Assembly (NCBI RefSeq): GCF_000003815.2
Contig: NC_049989.1
Span: 5,395,245-5,459,244 of the forward strand
Length of the DNA stretch: 64,000 bases
Direction: 5' to 3'
From: Branchiostoma floridae
Taxonomy: Eukaryota > Chordata > Leptocardii > Amphioxiformes > Branchiostomatidae
The position numbers were made by a program, and so were the translations under genes. The notes under the pieces were generated by a model. That model worked only from the letters and a program-made list of their open reading frames with translations, did no database searches and was not told where the DNA came from. Of this stretch, positions 13,082-25,819 are shown piece by piece; position 1 is the stretch's first letter, and each line of letters opens with the position of its first letter.

Positions 13082-13120
13082 ACAAAAGGGGCCTTCTAGA
13101 GGCCAGAGAAACCCTTTTGT
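13082..13120. repeat. Short inverted repeat ACAAAAGGG/CCCTTTTGT
   Basis: Nine-bp perfect arms enclose a second palindrome, GGCCTTCTAGAGGCC, so the segment could form a small cruciform. No target duplication or related copy was noticed. Confidence 0.5.
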
Positions 13121-13202
13121 ATTCGATGATTTATCATTGTTTGTTTGTGAAGACTTCCGAATTTCGTCAAATTCGTGAGCGATGGGACGATATCAAAGGA
13201 AA

Positions 13203-13210
13203 TGACGTCA
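13203..13210. promoter_or_regulatory. CRE (TGACGTCA) upstream of YWHAE
   Basis: Perfect CRE palindrome inside GAAATGACGTCATATG (13199-13214), an exact 16-bp match to the CRE region upstream of GGNBP2. It is 1.9 kb before the YWHAE start codon. Confidence 0.35.
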
Positions 13211-13818
13211 TATGCATTGTGTACTTTCGCGCGATGGTCTGATTACCATGGAGAATACATGTATCTTCCTTTGCAACGACCAGCTCCTGTTTACAAATGT
13301 TCAAATCTGTTCATTCCATTAAGAAGACCTAAGAAGACTCATCTTTTCTTGACAGGAATTATCGGAGATGTCCCTTGGCAATATGCAAACGACATTTACG
13401 AAGGAAAACCGTGTAGCTAACGTCAATACGTGCTAGATGAAGTGAGTTTCTCATGATAGTGTCACGCACGGCAAAACATTCCCAGGAGCTAAGGTGGAAC
13501 TCAAACAGGATGATCAATTCCCCCAGCAACGTTTCGCTGACCATATTAGGAGCCACGATGGTTTTGATCATTATACTGACAGGTGCATTTCGTCACTTCT
13601 GACCACACATTTATATATGGCATTTAGTATGTCGCGTTCTTGAGTAAAAACGGGCCAAAATTTCCTAAAACAACTTCACAGAGCTTCAGAGAAAATAATA
13701 AATCTTAGAGCAACGTTGAATGATAGCCTCTTTTTTTAAATCACAAATCTAACAAATTCAGAAAGCCAAGAAGCCTAAGCCAACCACCCCTGGGATCACG
13801 CTGACGTGGACCAGTCCT

Positions 13819-13834
13819 GGTTGTTATAGCAACC
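13819..13834. promoter_or_regulatory. RFX X-box-like palindrome
   Basis: GGTTGTTATAGCAACC is a palindrome with one mismatched pair. It fits the X-box consensus RYYNYY-N2-RRNRAC. A perfect CRE starts 15 bp after its last base (13849-13856). X-box plus CRE resembles an RFX/CREB composite; binding is inferred. Confidence 0.45.
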
Positions 13835-13848
13835 GCCGGGGAGACCTC

Positions 13849-13856
13849 TGACGTCA
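13849..13856. promoter_or_regulatory. CRE (TGACGTCA) next to the X-box
   Basis: Perfect palindromic CRE 14 nt downstream of the X-box at 13819-13834, in a GC-rich stretch about 1.3 kb before the YWHAE ATG. Confidence 0.4.
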
Positions 13857-14326
13857 TTCTTCTGGCCGCAATGTAACATGAAGCTCATCTAGTACCCGTC
13901 CGCCAGGCGAAGTAGGTCCAGTAACGGTCAGAAGGATTTTGATCATTTTGATTTATGCGCTTTCCAGTTTGGATATTCTAAGGACAACACATGGTTTGCT
14001 TCTACACCCGATACACCCGATATTATTATTACACTAAAACATTGAACTTACACTAGTGACTTAAGCGGCCTAGATCATTCCAAGGAGGTTGATCATTCAG
14101 ATCATCCACATTTGACCGTTTCGGCGATAGTGGGAAACTTTGCATGGATACTGACACAACTTACTGATTTTAATTCGATCAAAGAATAATATTTCCAAGC
14201 TTCCAATTTCGACATTTGTGAGTATAGACTGGATATGAAAATGCAATAAAAGAACTTCATCGGCTTAAAAAAATGCAATATTGTGATTGAAGAGGTTCAT
14301 CAGTCACGTATGTTTACAGTTAACGT

Positions 14327-14387
14327 TACTATCAATTTTTCTTCTAACAGTGACACAGTGACACTGTTAGAAGAAAAATTGATAGTA
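14327..14387. repeat. Perfect 26-bp inverted repeat with 9-nt spacer
   Basis: Left arm 14327-14352 and right arm 14362-14387 are exact reverse complements, with spacer ACACAGTGA. The centre reads GTGACACAGTGACAC, itself a short direct repeat. Perfect arms of this length are not expected by chance. It could be a foldback mobile-element remnant or a palindrome-forming assembly or replication artefact. Confidence 0.9.
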
Positions 14388-15053
14388 GCAATATTGTGAA
14401 TTTTCTAGCATACTTGAATTGTTCTCGATATCGAACTTTATACATACCAAGGAGTGCATACCGTACAATAAAACTTTCCAGCATTTACTCATCTATCTTC
14501 ATGTCAGCATTGGGGGTTATTTAGCACATGCCGTGAGAAGATTTTCCTTTCAAAAGTTTCATGCTCAAATGTCATGGCATATTTTTCGGGCCATCCCTTG
14601 GCGCGTGCGTTTCTAGATCTTTCGACGTCTTTCGGGACGAGTGCTTAATTTTTTTTCATCGTAGCGTCACAAAAAGTTTCGAATTTCAACGTAAAAAAGC
14701 CCCCGACATGATTATGACCGGACGACTTTCAAATTCTGCAGCGAAGATTCATTGGAGATCAAGTTTGACTCATGTTTCATAGGCTGAGGCGCAACATGTC
14801 ATTTCAGTTGAGCTTTCAACTGCATCAGATGTGCATCATTCAAAGTATATCGAGATTCAAGCATGGAATATTGATGCAAACATCAATTCTTCAGAATGTG
14901 AAGTACGCTTATATATTTCAGAAAGTGTGTGCTTTTTTAAATCATATAATAGAATTCACTACTTATAGGGGTACTCAAGACCGTATCACCTACGCGTAGT
15001 GATATCCTACGTTGGTTCCGCTTAAACCCGGAACTATTTCAGAGTTGGCGGGC

Positions 15054-15066
15054 GCGGCCATCTTTG
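15054..15066 (-). promoter_or_regulatory. YY1-like site in the YWHAE 5' region
   Basis: GCGGCCATCTTTG reads CAAAGATGGCCGC in reverse, close to the CAAGATGGCGGC YY1 core. It is 73 nt before the YWHAE start codon in CpG-rich sequence, where 5' UTR or promoter is expected. Confidence 0.35.
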
Positions 15067-15138
15067 ATCAGAAAATTTGTAACGATAAACTTGCAGCTTG
15101 AATCGATTCGAATCCAGCCCTTCTTCCATCCATCCACC

Positions 15139-18100
15139 ATGTCCGTCTCGGCAGACAGAGAGGAAGAGGTCTACAGAGCCAAGCTGGCAGAGCAGGCTGA
15201 ACGATATGATGGTAGGTAACCATCCTTCCTAAAAATTCGCCATCAAAGTCAAGCTATGCCGAATACTTCCTGTTCTGCCTGATTTGGGCATCTGCAGAGA
15301 AAAAGGTGTGGCATCCTGTTGAGATATGCAGACATCTCAGCATAGAGCGAAGCCTTTCCTATCTGTTGATTTCGTTTTGTAGCATCTACAACGATAACTG
15401 AGGTTAAAATCAGAGCTAAACGAAGGCGGAAATCACCGCTAGCGGGCCGCCATCTTGAGCCCCTCCCAACCTTAGCAACTGAAAAATCGTCCTCTATGAT
15501 GACTCATTCTCGAAACGTTTTCACGCAGTACGTCGATAGCTCCATTTAGAAACATCGCCGGACCGTTGTTTAACTACTAGCGGCATTTATTCTCCAACAT
15601 AACGCCAGTATCAAGGAAATATTTGTTCCTTTGCTGTCAGTTGATGACCGTCAAGATAGTTGTTAGCTACCTGCATTGCCTGCATCCGATCTGGATTTGT
15701 TCCAAGTTTATCCGTAGGCGCGAGAGTGATGATCGGACATATCCCGACAGGGGCAGGACGATAGCCCGTCCATCACTTTCGTTGTACCTGATCCTGTAAT
15801 TAAAAGGGTCCATAAATCTCGTCCCCAAAATTATCGCCCCAGAATCTAGGCGTAAACAGTACAGGATTTGACAGATACAAGGTTTCAAGAGAAATGAAAA
15901 AAATTTCGTCCGTCAGAATAGGGAAATTATGATTGGGGGAAATACTGAAATGGTACCCAGTTGTTAATCGATGGTTGCACACACGCCATGATTTCCTAAA
16001 TAGCAACTCCAATTATGCTTCTAAAGCAGCATAGTGATAACAGCAGGCTGTTTGCTTCAGTTCAAGCAAAATATTGAAAGACATATGTTGTACATAAAGG
16101 GATTAACCATCCTATTTAGGGTTTTTTAATACCACCACACCTTGATAGATTTCAAAATCGACTATTATCATTATTTCAGGAATTCATTCCAAAGTAATTA
16201 GCTGAAAGCTGAGATAATTTTATTAATGAGAGAAATGTTCTGTCCTATGTTGGTCCCTTATCTGAGAGCCTTGGATATTCCACATACTATACAGTCCTCA
16301 GTATCAAGTGCTTTGTCTACATCTTGAATGTGCTTTCTTCCAGACCATATCATCTAAATAGGACCATTGTGCATCAAGTATGCATGTGCTTAAGTCTCAA
16401 CTGATGATTTGATTAATTTTTGATGATTATGACGATGTGCACTTTGTAAATTGTACGAGATATTTTTGCAGTTTCAATTCATGCAAGATAGGTATACTTC
16501 TTCCTTGTGACAATCTGTTAGAAGTTCAGATTACATTAGTCTAGAATGTGTCCTTGCTGTAGAAATATGTGAAGTATGGATTGACCATTACTCAGATTGG
16601 AAGTGATGAACAAAAGTATGACTATGATGATAGTACTGTACTGTAATCTGCTCCCATGCCTTGCTGTGTTGTAGTAATAAATCATTAGATGTATCTGAAC
16701 TTTGGAACTAGTCAACTTGTAATGGCCAAAGTTCACTGTTGACACAGTCTGTCTGGACCATTTAGCTTTAATTAGGTGTTAAAAACTGCTTTGTCCAAGA
16801 TAAATTTTCATGAGATAGTTGTATATGATCAACAGTCATATTCTACTAGAGAATTATTATCACTTATTATTAAATGTGAATGACTGCTTGTCCTCTTGGT
16901 GCTATCTTACACTGGACAAGAAGGATACCCGCATGGAAATCTGAGTCTGACAGAATGTTCATGATATAATTTAAAGGTTGATTAATACATTAGTGGACTG
17001 TGATTATGAAGGTATCTTATCACCACAAGCACTTCACATAACCAGGCAGTGTCTTTTTTCATCACTGTGTTCATATGTCTACTTTGGGCCACTCAAATAT
17101 GATTACCTGTGAGCATTATTGTATCACACATTTTATTGTATAATCATGGTATATTCTTAGCATGTAGTCAAGTGCTATTTGATCCCAATTGCTGTATCGA
17201 ACAAACTTAAAGTAGATTTAGCAAATACATGTACATGTGTAGTTGGCTTTCAGCAAACACGAGAATCTTGATTATCTGATGTTATCTTGAATGTATAGCT
17301 AAAAGAAGAAACTGGTGATACAGTATGATACTATGACCCGATTCACACAAGGATGATTTCTGGTCTTACGACAATAGCATGAATCATACAATATATTACA
17401 AAGAAGCAGCTGCATTGAAGTCATACATCGGCTTTTCTGCTGTCACATATGGACCAGGGAATGTTGAAAAACTCCATCTGCCACTACGGCCATTTCCATC
17501 TTTCTTCTAAGTTCAAGCACTACTTGTTCTGGATGTCCCTGATTGTCATGTTGACTTGTAATATCTCAATCTCAATCTGCATGTACAAATAGTCATGGTC
17601 AGATATCTCAATGGACATGTTATTTCTGTTAATGCCCCAGTCCCTGTTAGTCTTACTGTCTCCATTTTGCTTTTATCCTATGAAGTAGCGAGTTTCCTCT
17701 CTTCTCCAGTTAGAGCTAAAAATTACTTTTAAAAAAGCATTTCAAGCAAACAGCACATTTCTCTATGTTTAGGGATAAGCAGGTATCCTTGTAAGTTGTA
17801 GTTGTGCTGCTAGCGCTCCCTGTATCCAAAGTATCCAAGCAAGTGATGTTATTTAAGTCTTTTCATGTGTCAAATAGATTTATTTTAGAAGCACCATTAT
17901 GCATATAGACCACTCCGTGATTTTAATTTTACCCAGAAGTTTACATGTTTTCCATTTTCATTGGCTATTGATACTATTGAATAAAAATCCTTCATACAGA
18001 GAAATGAAGACAAAAATACATGTTTTGGAAATGTATATTGGGCTATTATTAACCAAATTGAGTAACGGTTCAAGGTACCAATCATTTCATGGAGAGGCGT

Positions 18101-21100
18101 TGAAAGTAATGTGCTATATTGCAGTCTTTAGTCTTCAGCCTGGCTTGTTGAGATCAAAGTTAACTGACGATATGATAATGTAAGTGGTAGTGTTAGCTAT
18201 CCAGTCGTGACCAGCATTAGCACCATATAAGGACAAAAAAGAAAAATGAAAGACATCATATCTTAAGTGAATGCAAAATGTACCTGTCCCTATCTCTCTG
18301 ATTCTCTGATTGTGTCATCCCAAACACATTGTACATCAGAAGGGAACTTCTGTTATTCCAGATGGTGGAAAATATAACAGCCATATTTGATGGGCAGAGA
18401 TGTCTGTTGGCTGTTCCAAACATTGTGTATCCCCACTAAGGTGTGGACCATAGAATTTACTGGTTCATGTTATTGAATATTTCTGGTACCACATGTTAGG
18501 ATGAAAAATACCATTAGCATGTAAACTATAACATTTGCATTTTATGTTAAACTATTTGACTTGAATAATTTATGACTTCTATATTTATGTTTTTATTTGA
18601 AAAATATAGTTTTTGCCCTTCTGATTAAGAGTTGTGGCTGATGAGACATGTACACAGTACAGTTACACGACTGAATCACCACTCCCCTTTCCAGTAGTTT
18701 TCTTCCAGTGTTCCGTGGGACATGGGAAATCATGTGGCATCTTTAGTCCCTCTTGTGTGTGTGTGCCAGTGATATACTTCATGGACCAGAAAAAGACAAT
18801 TATGTATCCTAGATACAAACAAACACCGAGCAACTGGCCAGTATTGTTTGCATGGAGAGTGGCCTTGTGTCAATAGGGTCAGCAGAGCTCAAGATGCTCT
18901 TTTATCCACACTGAAATCTTCCAGAATATTATCTGCAACCTTGTTACATTGTCTGCATTGACAATACAATACAATACAGTACCTATTCTAGGGTCCAATT
19001 TTGTCCGTGTGTTGAGCCTAGAATTAGTACACTCATGCACAAACCAAGTACTTTCACAGCTATCTTGTAAACAGAGATAACAGCATCTGTATCTGTATCT
19101 ATATAGATTGTATAACCACCCTTTGGCATAACACATCAGCTTCACACACCAGTATGGTGGGAGTATATACACTATAGTCTAGATACCAGTAGGTGGATAA
19201 GCATCTTCAGTACATTATTCCTTGGACTGAACCTTGCTGTGAATACAAAAACAGTTCCATTGTTTATTTGTTTAAAATCTTGCATCTCTCCCCCCTTTGT
19301 GTGTGCAGAAATGGTTGAGGCCATGAAGAAAGTGGCGGAGCGAAACACGGAGCTGAGTGTTGAGGAGAGGAACCTGCTGTCTGTGGCGTACAAGAACGTG
19401 ATTGGTGCCCGGCGTGCCTCCTGGAGGATCATAAGTAGCATTGAGCAGAAGGAGAAGGATAAGGGCAACTCAGAGAAGGTGGCAAAAACTGAGGAGTACA
19501 GGTTGGCGGTAAGGCTAGCTACAACCATCACCTTGTCTTACTCCACACCAGTGGAATCAGTTGCTTCATGGAAAGGCTCTAAAGTAAAAAGCATCCTAAT
19601 TCTGATTTGCAAAAAAAAAAAAAAAATTACTGCATAAGATATTGGGAAACAGATACTTATCTCATTGAATGCTAAAATAAATTCCAAAAGTTGAAGAAGA
19701 AATGTGAATGAACAAAAATGAGAAATCTAATGTTTTGTATACGATTTTCTATGTGTCATTTGTGTAACCATCCTGACCACTTGGATTTCATACTGAAGAC
19801 ATGTTTTGTTCTTTTGTTGGTCAGTTTTTTTTTTTTTCATTTGCACACTCACAGCAGTTTTTGGGTTCCCAGAAGATGTCGTCCAGATGAACCATATATT
19901 GCATACATTGAGAAATTCCAAGAAGCAACAGATTGAATTGGTGTAGTCTTATCGTATTTGGGTGTTTGTGAAATGTCTTGTTGAAAAGCAGCATTTATTG
20001 TTGGGACAAGATAAATGGGCAAGTGAAAATACTGATGAGTGAATTTTAGAAAGCTTGTCCAACCTTGCATGCAATGTGCCATGTTACAAAGTAAAACATA
20101 TATTTTTTGTTACTTTTTATTCAGGTGGAGCAGGAGCTGAAGTCAATTTGTGATGACATCCTCGACGTCATCGACAAAAACCTTATCCCTTCAGCTGGGT
20201 CAGGAGAGTCCAGGGTCTTCTACTACAAGATGTGAGAACTTTGCACTGTTCTTCAATATTATCTCATGTCTTGGTAACATTCGTTATGTTTACTTATTAC
20301 AACAGCTGGCTGTAATTTTAAGAACTACGGGGGCGTGTGCACGAGTGCGTGTAAAACAGATAGCACTTGATGGGATATGTAAGTGCCGAGATGTATGAGT
20401 AGGTGGGAGGGGATAGAAAGGACCATATACTGTCTGTAGGTATAGAATACACATTTACTTGGAAAATACCTGTTCAAAGCACTAGGCAAAAGTGTATTTT
20501 TTTAGTGATTTGCATCAAATTTATGAGAATTCTGAAAGAATTTCATATGTTGTGTGATAACAGGAAGGGCGACTACCACCGGTACCTGGCAGAGTTCGCC
20601 AAAAGTAACGACAGGGCAGCGGCTGCGGAGAACAGCCTGCTGGCGTACAAGGCCGCCAACGACATCGCCATGATGGAACTGGCGCCCACACACCCCATCC
20701 GCCTCGGTCTCGCCCTCAACTTTTCTGTCTTCTACTACGAGATCCTGAACTCACCCGACCGCGCATGCCGTCTCGCTAAAGTAAGTCATCGTGATTAGCA
20801 ACAGCGTTTTGTTCAGGGGTTGGGATCATTGATTCAAGGTATCACATGCATAGTAAAAGTCTAAAACGGAGTTCCTCGTTGGCAAATCAAACTGGGATGT
20901 CATGCCTATTATAGCATTTCATGTTTGAGAGTCAGATATAAAAATTTGTGAAAATTTTTTCTGTAACCAAGCTTTACATGTTCTGATATGGTTACACAAA
21001 AAGTATGTGTGCTTTCAGCCTCCTACAATAACTGCAAGTTGAACAGGGAAAACTTCTATCAAGCAGCCTTCATGAAACATTTTTGTAACCAAGCTTTACA

Positions 21101-23115
21101 TGTTCTGAAATGGTTACACAGACAGTATTCACAGTTTGGTGTGAGAAAACATCTTGCCTGCAATCTGGCTGGCTACAGAGCAAAACCAAATATGTAAACA
21201 GAGATGGCAAATGTATGTCTGCGTCTACCAAGTAAAGATACATTAACAGTTTAGTCTCGCTCAAGGTGGAATTTCTTGGATGGAGTTGAAAATGTTCATT
21301 TAACTTGCACTTGAGAAAGAAGAGCAATGGATTTTACTGAGGTAGTATTGTTAACCGTGTTATTTCGCTAAGGTGGTATTGGGAACCATACAATTTACTT
21401 GCTTGTCGCCAAAAGTTGGAAAGAAAGCTGCCCCGGATATGACCCTATCTTGCTGTGGTTAATTCCTGGACTTGGTCCAACTTTGTATCCAAATTCCCTG
21501 TCACCCAACACTAACTTCCTACCTTCCAACAAAATCTGTTCCCATTGCTTTCACTTGATGCCTGCTGATACAGTAAAGCAGATGAGTCTATGACATGAGT
21601 CTGAGAGTCTATGACATAAGATATGAGTCTGACCACCTCTACCCCCTAGTGACACAAACCATGTAGGGACACAGACACACTGCTATGTAAGGATAGGCTT
21701 AAGTTGTCACTGGACATGGAATGCTAGGCTGACAGCTGTTTGCAAATGCACCGGCAATGCCTGGAGCAGTTTTTTTATCTGTCAGTAGACATAAAGAGCC
21801 AAACATCAGATAAGAATGTTAACAGTCCACTTGAAAATGTCTCATGCTGAAAGAAAAGATACTTGAAAAGAGCAGTAGCTACACATGCATTTCTACAAGG
21901 ATGCAATCAGTAGTCAGTGGTGAAATGACGGAGATTAAAATCACTAGGATTCCTTTGCCTGCTTCCCTGGGGCTGATCATTGCTCCTATGAATTTACAGT
22001 ATTTGTAAGGAAAAGCTGTTTGGTAAAAAGTTTGGAGGCAGTTAAGATCACCTTGCTCCTATCCTCAGTGTGTACTTGCTGACAGCTGGAGATGCATGCT
22101 GTCCAGGCAGCTAAAATAGGGAGAAACCAGACATGGCAGAAGAAAAGCGGATTCTGAGAAAAGAACATTGCAACAGACCTGAGTCAGCTTACAGATGTGG
22201 CCTATGTGGCAGAGACTGTCATTCTCTTATAGAACTGTTTAATCATAGTTGAAGGCTTGAAGCTGTAGGGCTGATATCAATTAGGATTTTACCATGGTCA
22301 ATATTGACTGAGGGAGGCAATAAAGGTACTTGTTGACAACTCTTAACGGCTGTTTTGTGTTGTTTGTTGCAGGCTGCATTTGATGATGCCATTGCAGAGC
22401 TGGACACACTGAGTGAAGAGAGCTACAAGGACTCCACACTCATCATGCAGTTGTTACGAGACAACCTGACCCTCTGGACATCAGACATGACGACGGACGG
22501 TAAGGACGATGGTAACACAAACTCGCTTGTTTCGGGGCTCCCAGCACCCACCTGCATGCAACCTGCATGTTAAGCACATACTCTGTGTAAATTTGTATCG
22601 GTGTAGTACTGGTACTTCATGATCGATTTTTCAGTACAGTACTGGCACGCAGCCTTTACGCAATAAAATTTAAGGCTAGAAAATCATTAGATTTTCTTAG
22701 GGTTTGTCTGAATTAAGGTCTAATATTAGATTCTCTTCTAACTGTAGGGATTGTCTAGATTAATCGCCACTTCACCTCCAGCAATGGAATCTTTTATTAT
22801 TGGCTCTGTTTTTCTGTGTTGACCAATGCTTAATGCCATGACTGTGAAAAGTAACATATATATCCAAATCTCACCTCTGGAAAAATCTTATCGGACATGT
22901 GGGGTAGGAGATGTACTTGCCCGATGGTCACTTTCACTTGCCCTGGACAATTGTGCTGGTGGACTTGTCCAACCCTGTCCCCTATTCTGTTTTTCCCTCC
23001 TGATGTGCTGTTTTTGTGCTGTTCTTACGTGTTGTTTTCGTGCCGTTCTGCAGGTGAGGGAGGTGACAAAGAGCAGGTGCAGGACGTAGAGGCAGAAGAG
23101 GGCAACGCCCAATGA
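15139..23115 (+). CDS. YWHAE: 14-3-3 protein epsilon, complete
   Basis: Six coding exons: 15139-15211, 19309-19508, 20125-20231, 20564-20780, 22373-22499, 23054-23115 (stop TGA). All splice sites are GT/AG and phases agree, giving 261 residues; human epsilon has 255. 14-3-3 proteins are dimeric cytosolic adaptors that bind phosphoserine/threonine motifs. Both family signatures are intact: [20 protein letters not shown] in exon 2 and [20 protein letters not shown] in exon 5. The phosphate-binding residues are K53, R60, R133 and Y134 by my count. The epsilon assignment rests on the N-terminal [20 protein letters not shown] block, the [20 protein letters not shown] stretch and the acidic tail ending EEGNAQ. 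The first eight residues differ from vertebrate epsilon. The start ATG (CCACCATGT) is at the conserved position. Gamma, zeta or other paralogs fit less well. Confidence 0.97.
15212..19308 (+). other. YWHAE intron 1
   Basis: A 4.1-kb intron, GTAGGT at the donor and TGTGTGCAG at the acceptor. The first 300 nt remain CpG-rich and hold a strong YY1-like site (15446-15457), suggesting promoter-proximal regulatory DNA. The rest is AT-rich, and I see no exon or clear repeat in it. Confidence 0.7.
15446..15457 (-). promoter_or_regulatory. YY1-like site, CAAGATGGCGGC on the - strand
   Basis: GCCGCCATCTTG on the + strand is an exact reverse complement of the classic CAAGATGGCGGC YY1 core. It is in the CpG-rich start of YWHAE intron 1. 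Confidence 0.45.
19999..20067. mobile_element. Miniature derivative of the CAGGGTTGGACAAGT family
   Basis: TTGTTGGGACAAG at the left and CTTGTCCAACCTTG at the right form near-inverted ends about 69 bp apart. The segment GTGAATTTTAGAAAGCTTGT is nearly the reverse complement of the left end of the element at 3597. It lies in YWHAE intron 2. Confidence 0.45.
20962..21125. repeat. Local direct repeat in YWHAE intron 4 (about 36 bp, 122-bp spacing)
   Basis: The segment starting TGTAACCAAGCTTTACATGT at about 20962 recurs at about 21084 with one clear mismatch before GGTTACACA. This is a short local duplication in an intron. Confidence 0.75.
22690..22977. mobile_element. MITE-like element, CAGGGTTGGACAAGT family (copy 2, left end degraded)
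   Basis: The right end reads ACTTGTCCAACCCTG, the reverse complement of CAGGGTTGGACAAGT. The body aligns with the right half of the copy at 3597-3939. The left end is not clear, so the start is approximate. It lies in YWHAE intron 5 and ends 76 nt before the last coding exon. Confidence 0.55.
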
Positions 23116-25380
23116 GCACACTGCAGCGTCACTCTGCCCCCTTTAATTTGTGTTTAGATCTCCCGACAAGTTTAGCACACACTTTCTTACTCAGGCACCA
23201 AGCCTTCTATGAGCCAGCGGCAGAGAATAGAAGAGAGGGGGTGTCAAATGACAACCTTGTGGCACGTGTTGGTCACGAATTAGACACCAGTGTCACTTTA
23301 GAGAACCTAGACTCATAGTTCCCCCCAAATTCAATTAGAAGACTGATTGAAAGAAAGACAGAAATACTTGATAATTTCACGTAATGTAGGTTTATCTGCC
23401 GTGAGTCTATTTCTCAACAGACAGAGATCTCTGTCCATCTCAAGTTAGGGAAAGTATCATGTCAGTTTCTTCTCGCCATGATATGTATTGTTTTTGTTTA
23501 GTGCACTTATTCCCTGTACTGACCGATTTTTTTGTCATCTGGATTATGTCGTGGGGAAAATTGTTTTTGAATGTGTCCAAAACCCTTCTTGATTCTGTAG
23601 TGAGTTAGCATGACATAGTAGCTGCGAGATCAGAGGGTTTCTCTGAATACCACGGCCCAATATGGCTGTTAGGAATGAGGTTTGTGTTTGCCTACTATCC
23701 TTCAATTTAAATTATGATACCATGAGTTTGCTTCCAATGTTGCCATGTAGTAGTACTAAGCCCATGTGTAACCAGACGACGCCTACACGCCGCGTTTCAG
23801 TTCTGCAAAGGTACTGGCCAAAAATCCACTCTCAGATCTGTCGACGACTCAGCGCAAGTGATCCTTTACCAGTCCCAAGTGCTGGGCTGCATCTCAGACC
23901 AGTAGTGGGCCCTACTCACCCTAACTAACTACCAGCCATTAGTCCATATCTCTGAACCCTCTATCTTAGAACTGATGTAGTATTGTAGGCTTGTTATGTG
24001 TCTTAAGTTAAATGTAGTCAAGCCTGTCTCGTAGTTGTCATGTCTATATTTACGATTGAGACAATGATTGTTGATTTTGGTTTTCCTTCCCATGTAGTCA
24101 GTAAGTCACTTGTATATGAGTGCCATCAGGAACACTGTATTGCTGCGGAACATACAAAGGAAGAAAAGAAAATGTAGTACCTTGTGGGGTTGAATATTGT
24201 GAATTCGCTGCCCTTGATGCAGCTTTAGAAATCCACCAAACATTACTGTGTCCGTTCTAGACCAGTCAGTGACGACCAAATTCGCCTGGATAAAAATGGT
24301 ACTTTCATCGCTTTGTTTTTCTTGTCGTCGAGTCCCGCTACGCATAGACATATCATGGGCATTACATCATTACATTCCGAAAGTTCCTTGTTGTGTAGTA
24401 GCAACTGGTTGTTGGGTGGTTCTCTTCTCAGTGTGTACTGTTCGGAAATGTGTGGCACGGCTGTCTTATGAGACAGGAAACTGCTGAAGTTGAATCGCCC
24501 TGTTGGCCTGAACTTAAATCTGAAGGCTTTTGGGCTAGTCAGCAGTTGTAATGATCTCTAGCGGAGCCTGCCATAGGAGTGGAAAGCCTGAAAGCTATCC
24601 CAAACATCACGTCAGCTTCCATTTGTTATGCTTCTTGTTTTTTGGAAAAGTAAGAACTGTAGACAAAGACTGTTAGGTCTCTGACCAGTATGCCTCAGCA
24701 GTGAAAACTGCAGGAAATTGAGGAGCATTGAGTTGTGAAAACACCAAGAAAGGGGATTGTTGAAAGAAGTTGATTGCTTGAGGAATGTCTAGCATGACAA
24801 TTTTGAACAGTGACTGATGTTAAAGTACAGCCGGCTTTTTGAATTCCATGTCAGAAAGGAGGCAATTTTACCACTCGCCTTGTACTGTCAGCTGCTCCAC
24901 CTAGTGGTTTTGTAACAAACTGCATGTGGAAAAACCAGCTGTCAAGTGCAAGGCTACAAAGTTGGTTATTCAGCCTTTTGAAAATCTGCAGTTGGAATCA
25001 CTTAGCGTGTTGAGAATTGAAGGTATGGTTAGTGCACGAGTTGAAGAGAACAGGTGATTCCCACCGGACCAAGCTCATGTCAGCAGCCGTGGGGAGTGGG
25101 AACACCAGGGGGATCTACAAAAACAAATAACCCAAAAAATTAAGAAAGGGAAAAATGCGTAGGAATCGATCGTTGGGATTTTCATAGGATGTTATCGTTA
25201 AATTATAACTTAGTGATGGCGTACTACTGGAATTGGAACCTTCTGTTTGGATGGTGCTAAAACAAACTTACCCCCAACACCCAACAACTGTTGCCTGTAT
25301 ATCTAGATTTGTATTCAAGGATTGTACCTTTGTAAACTGATGTCATGCTTTTAACATTAAATTGGTTGTTAAATGATTCA
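23116..25380 (+). other. YWHAE: YWHAE 3' UTR (probable)
   Basis: Sequence between the stop codon and the ATTAAA signal at 25356. No other gene is visible. A 3' UTR over 2 kb is plausible for this gene, but its extent is an inference. Confidence 0.5.
25356..25361 (+). terminator. Candidate polyadenylation signal ATTAAA of YWHAE
   Basis: ATTAAA, the second commonest hexamer, followed after about 20 nt by a T/G-rich stretch (ATGTGTCC, TTTATTGTCTTTGG). A cleavage site near 25380 is inferred. Confidence 0.45.
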
Positions 25381-25819
25381 ATGTGTCCACGGTCTTTATT
25401 GTCTTTGGATAATACTAAAGCAAGTTATGTCTATGGATAATGATGAGAGCACACATAGGTAAATGGAAGCCCCCAGGCATACCATTGCAAGCCCATTTTG
25501 AAATCTAGTGCCTGTCATTGAAAGCAGTGATTGCATCTTTTGTTACTACAACAGACAAATCAATCAAGAATTCAGTTACTGTTTCACACAATAGCTATGA
25601 AGTTTTCCATATCAGAAATTGTAAGGAAAGAAGGTAGGAAATGTCACTGGGTACTGTAATGCTGCCATATAAAAAAAAACTATGAGAGGCCTCAAAATTG
25701 TCTTGAACACCTAAATAGTTGACGTGTCACCTAAATAATTGAAGTGTATATACCTTAGGCTTACTTATACCAAGGAGGTTAAAGAATCACAGGAGAGAGC
25801 TCAGTCATTAACACCCCAC

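Larger units (their letters stand above)
10484..15138. other. GGNBP2 3' UTR, intergenic DNA and YWHAE upstream region
   Basis: The first kilobase is probably GGNBP2 3' UTR. From about 11.5 to 15.0 kb I recognise no gene. The stretch holds a CAAGGAGGT hairpin (12428-12456), a small hairpin (13082-13120), two CREs, an RFX-type X-box, one CCAAGGAGGTT at 14080-14090 and a perfect 26-bp inverted repeat (14327-14387). CpG content rises from about 15.0 kb, where the YWHAE 5' UTR probably begins. Confidence 0.5.
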
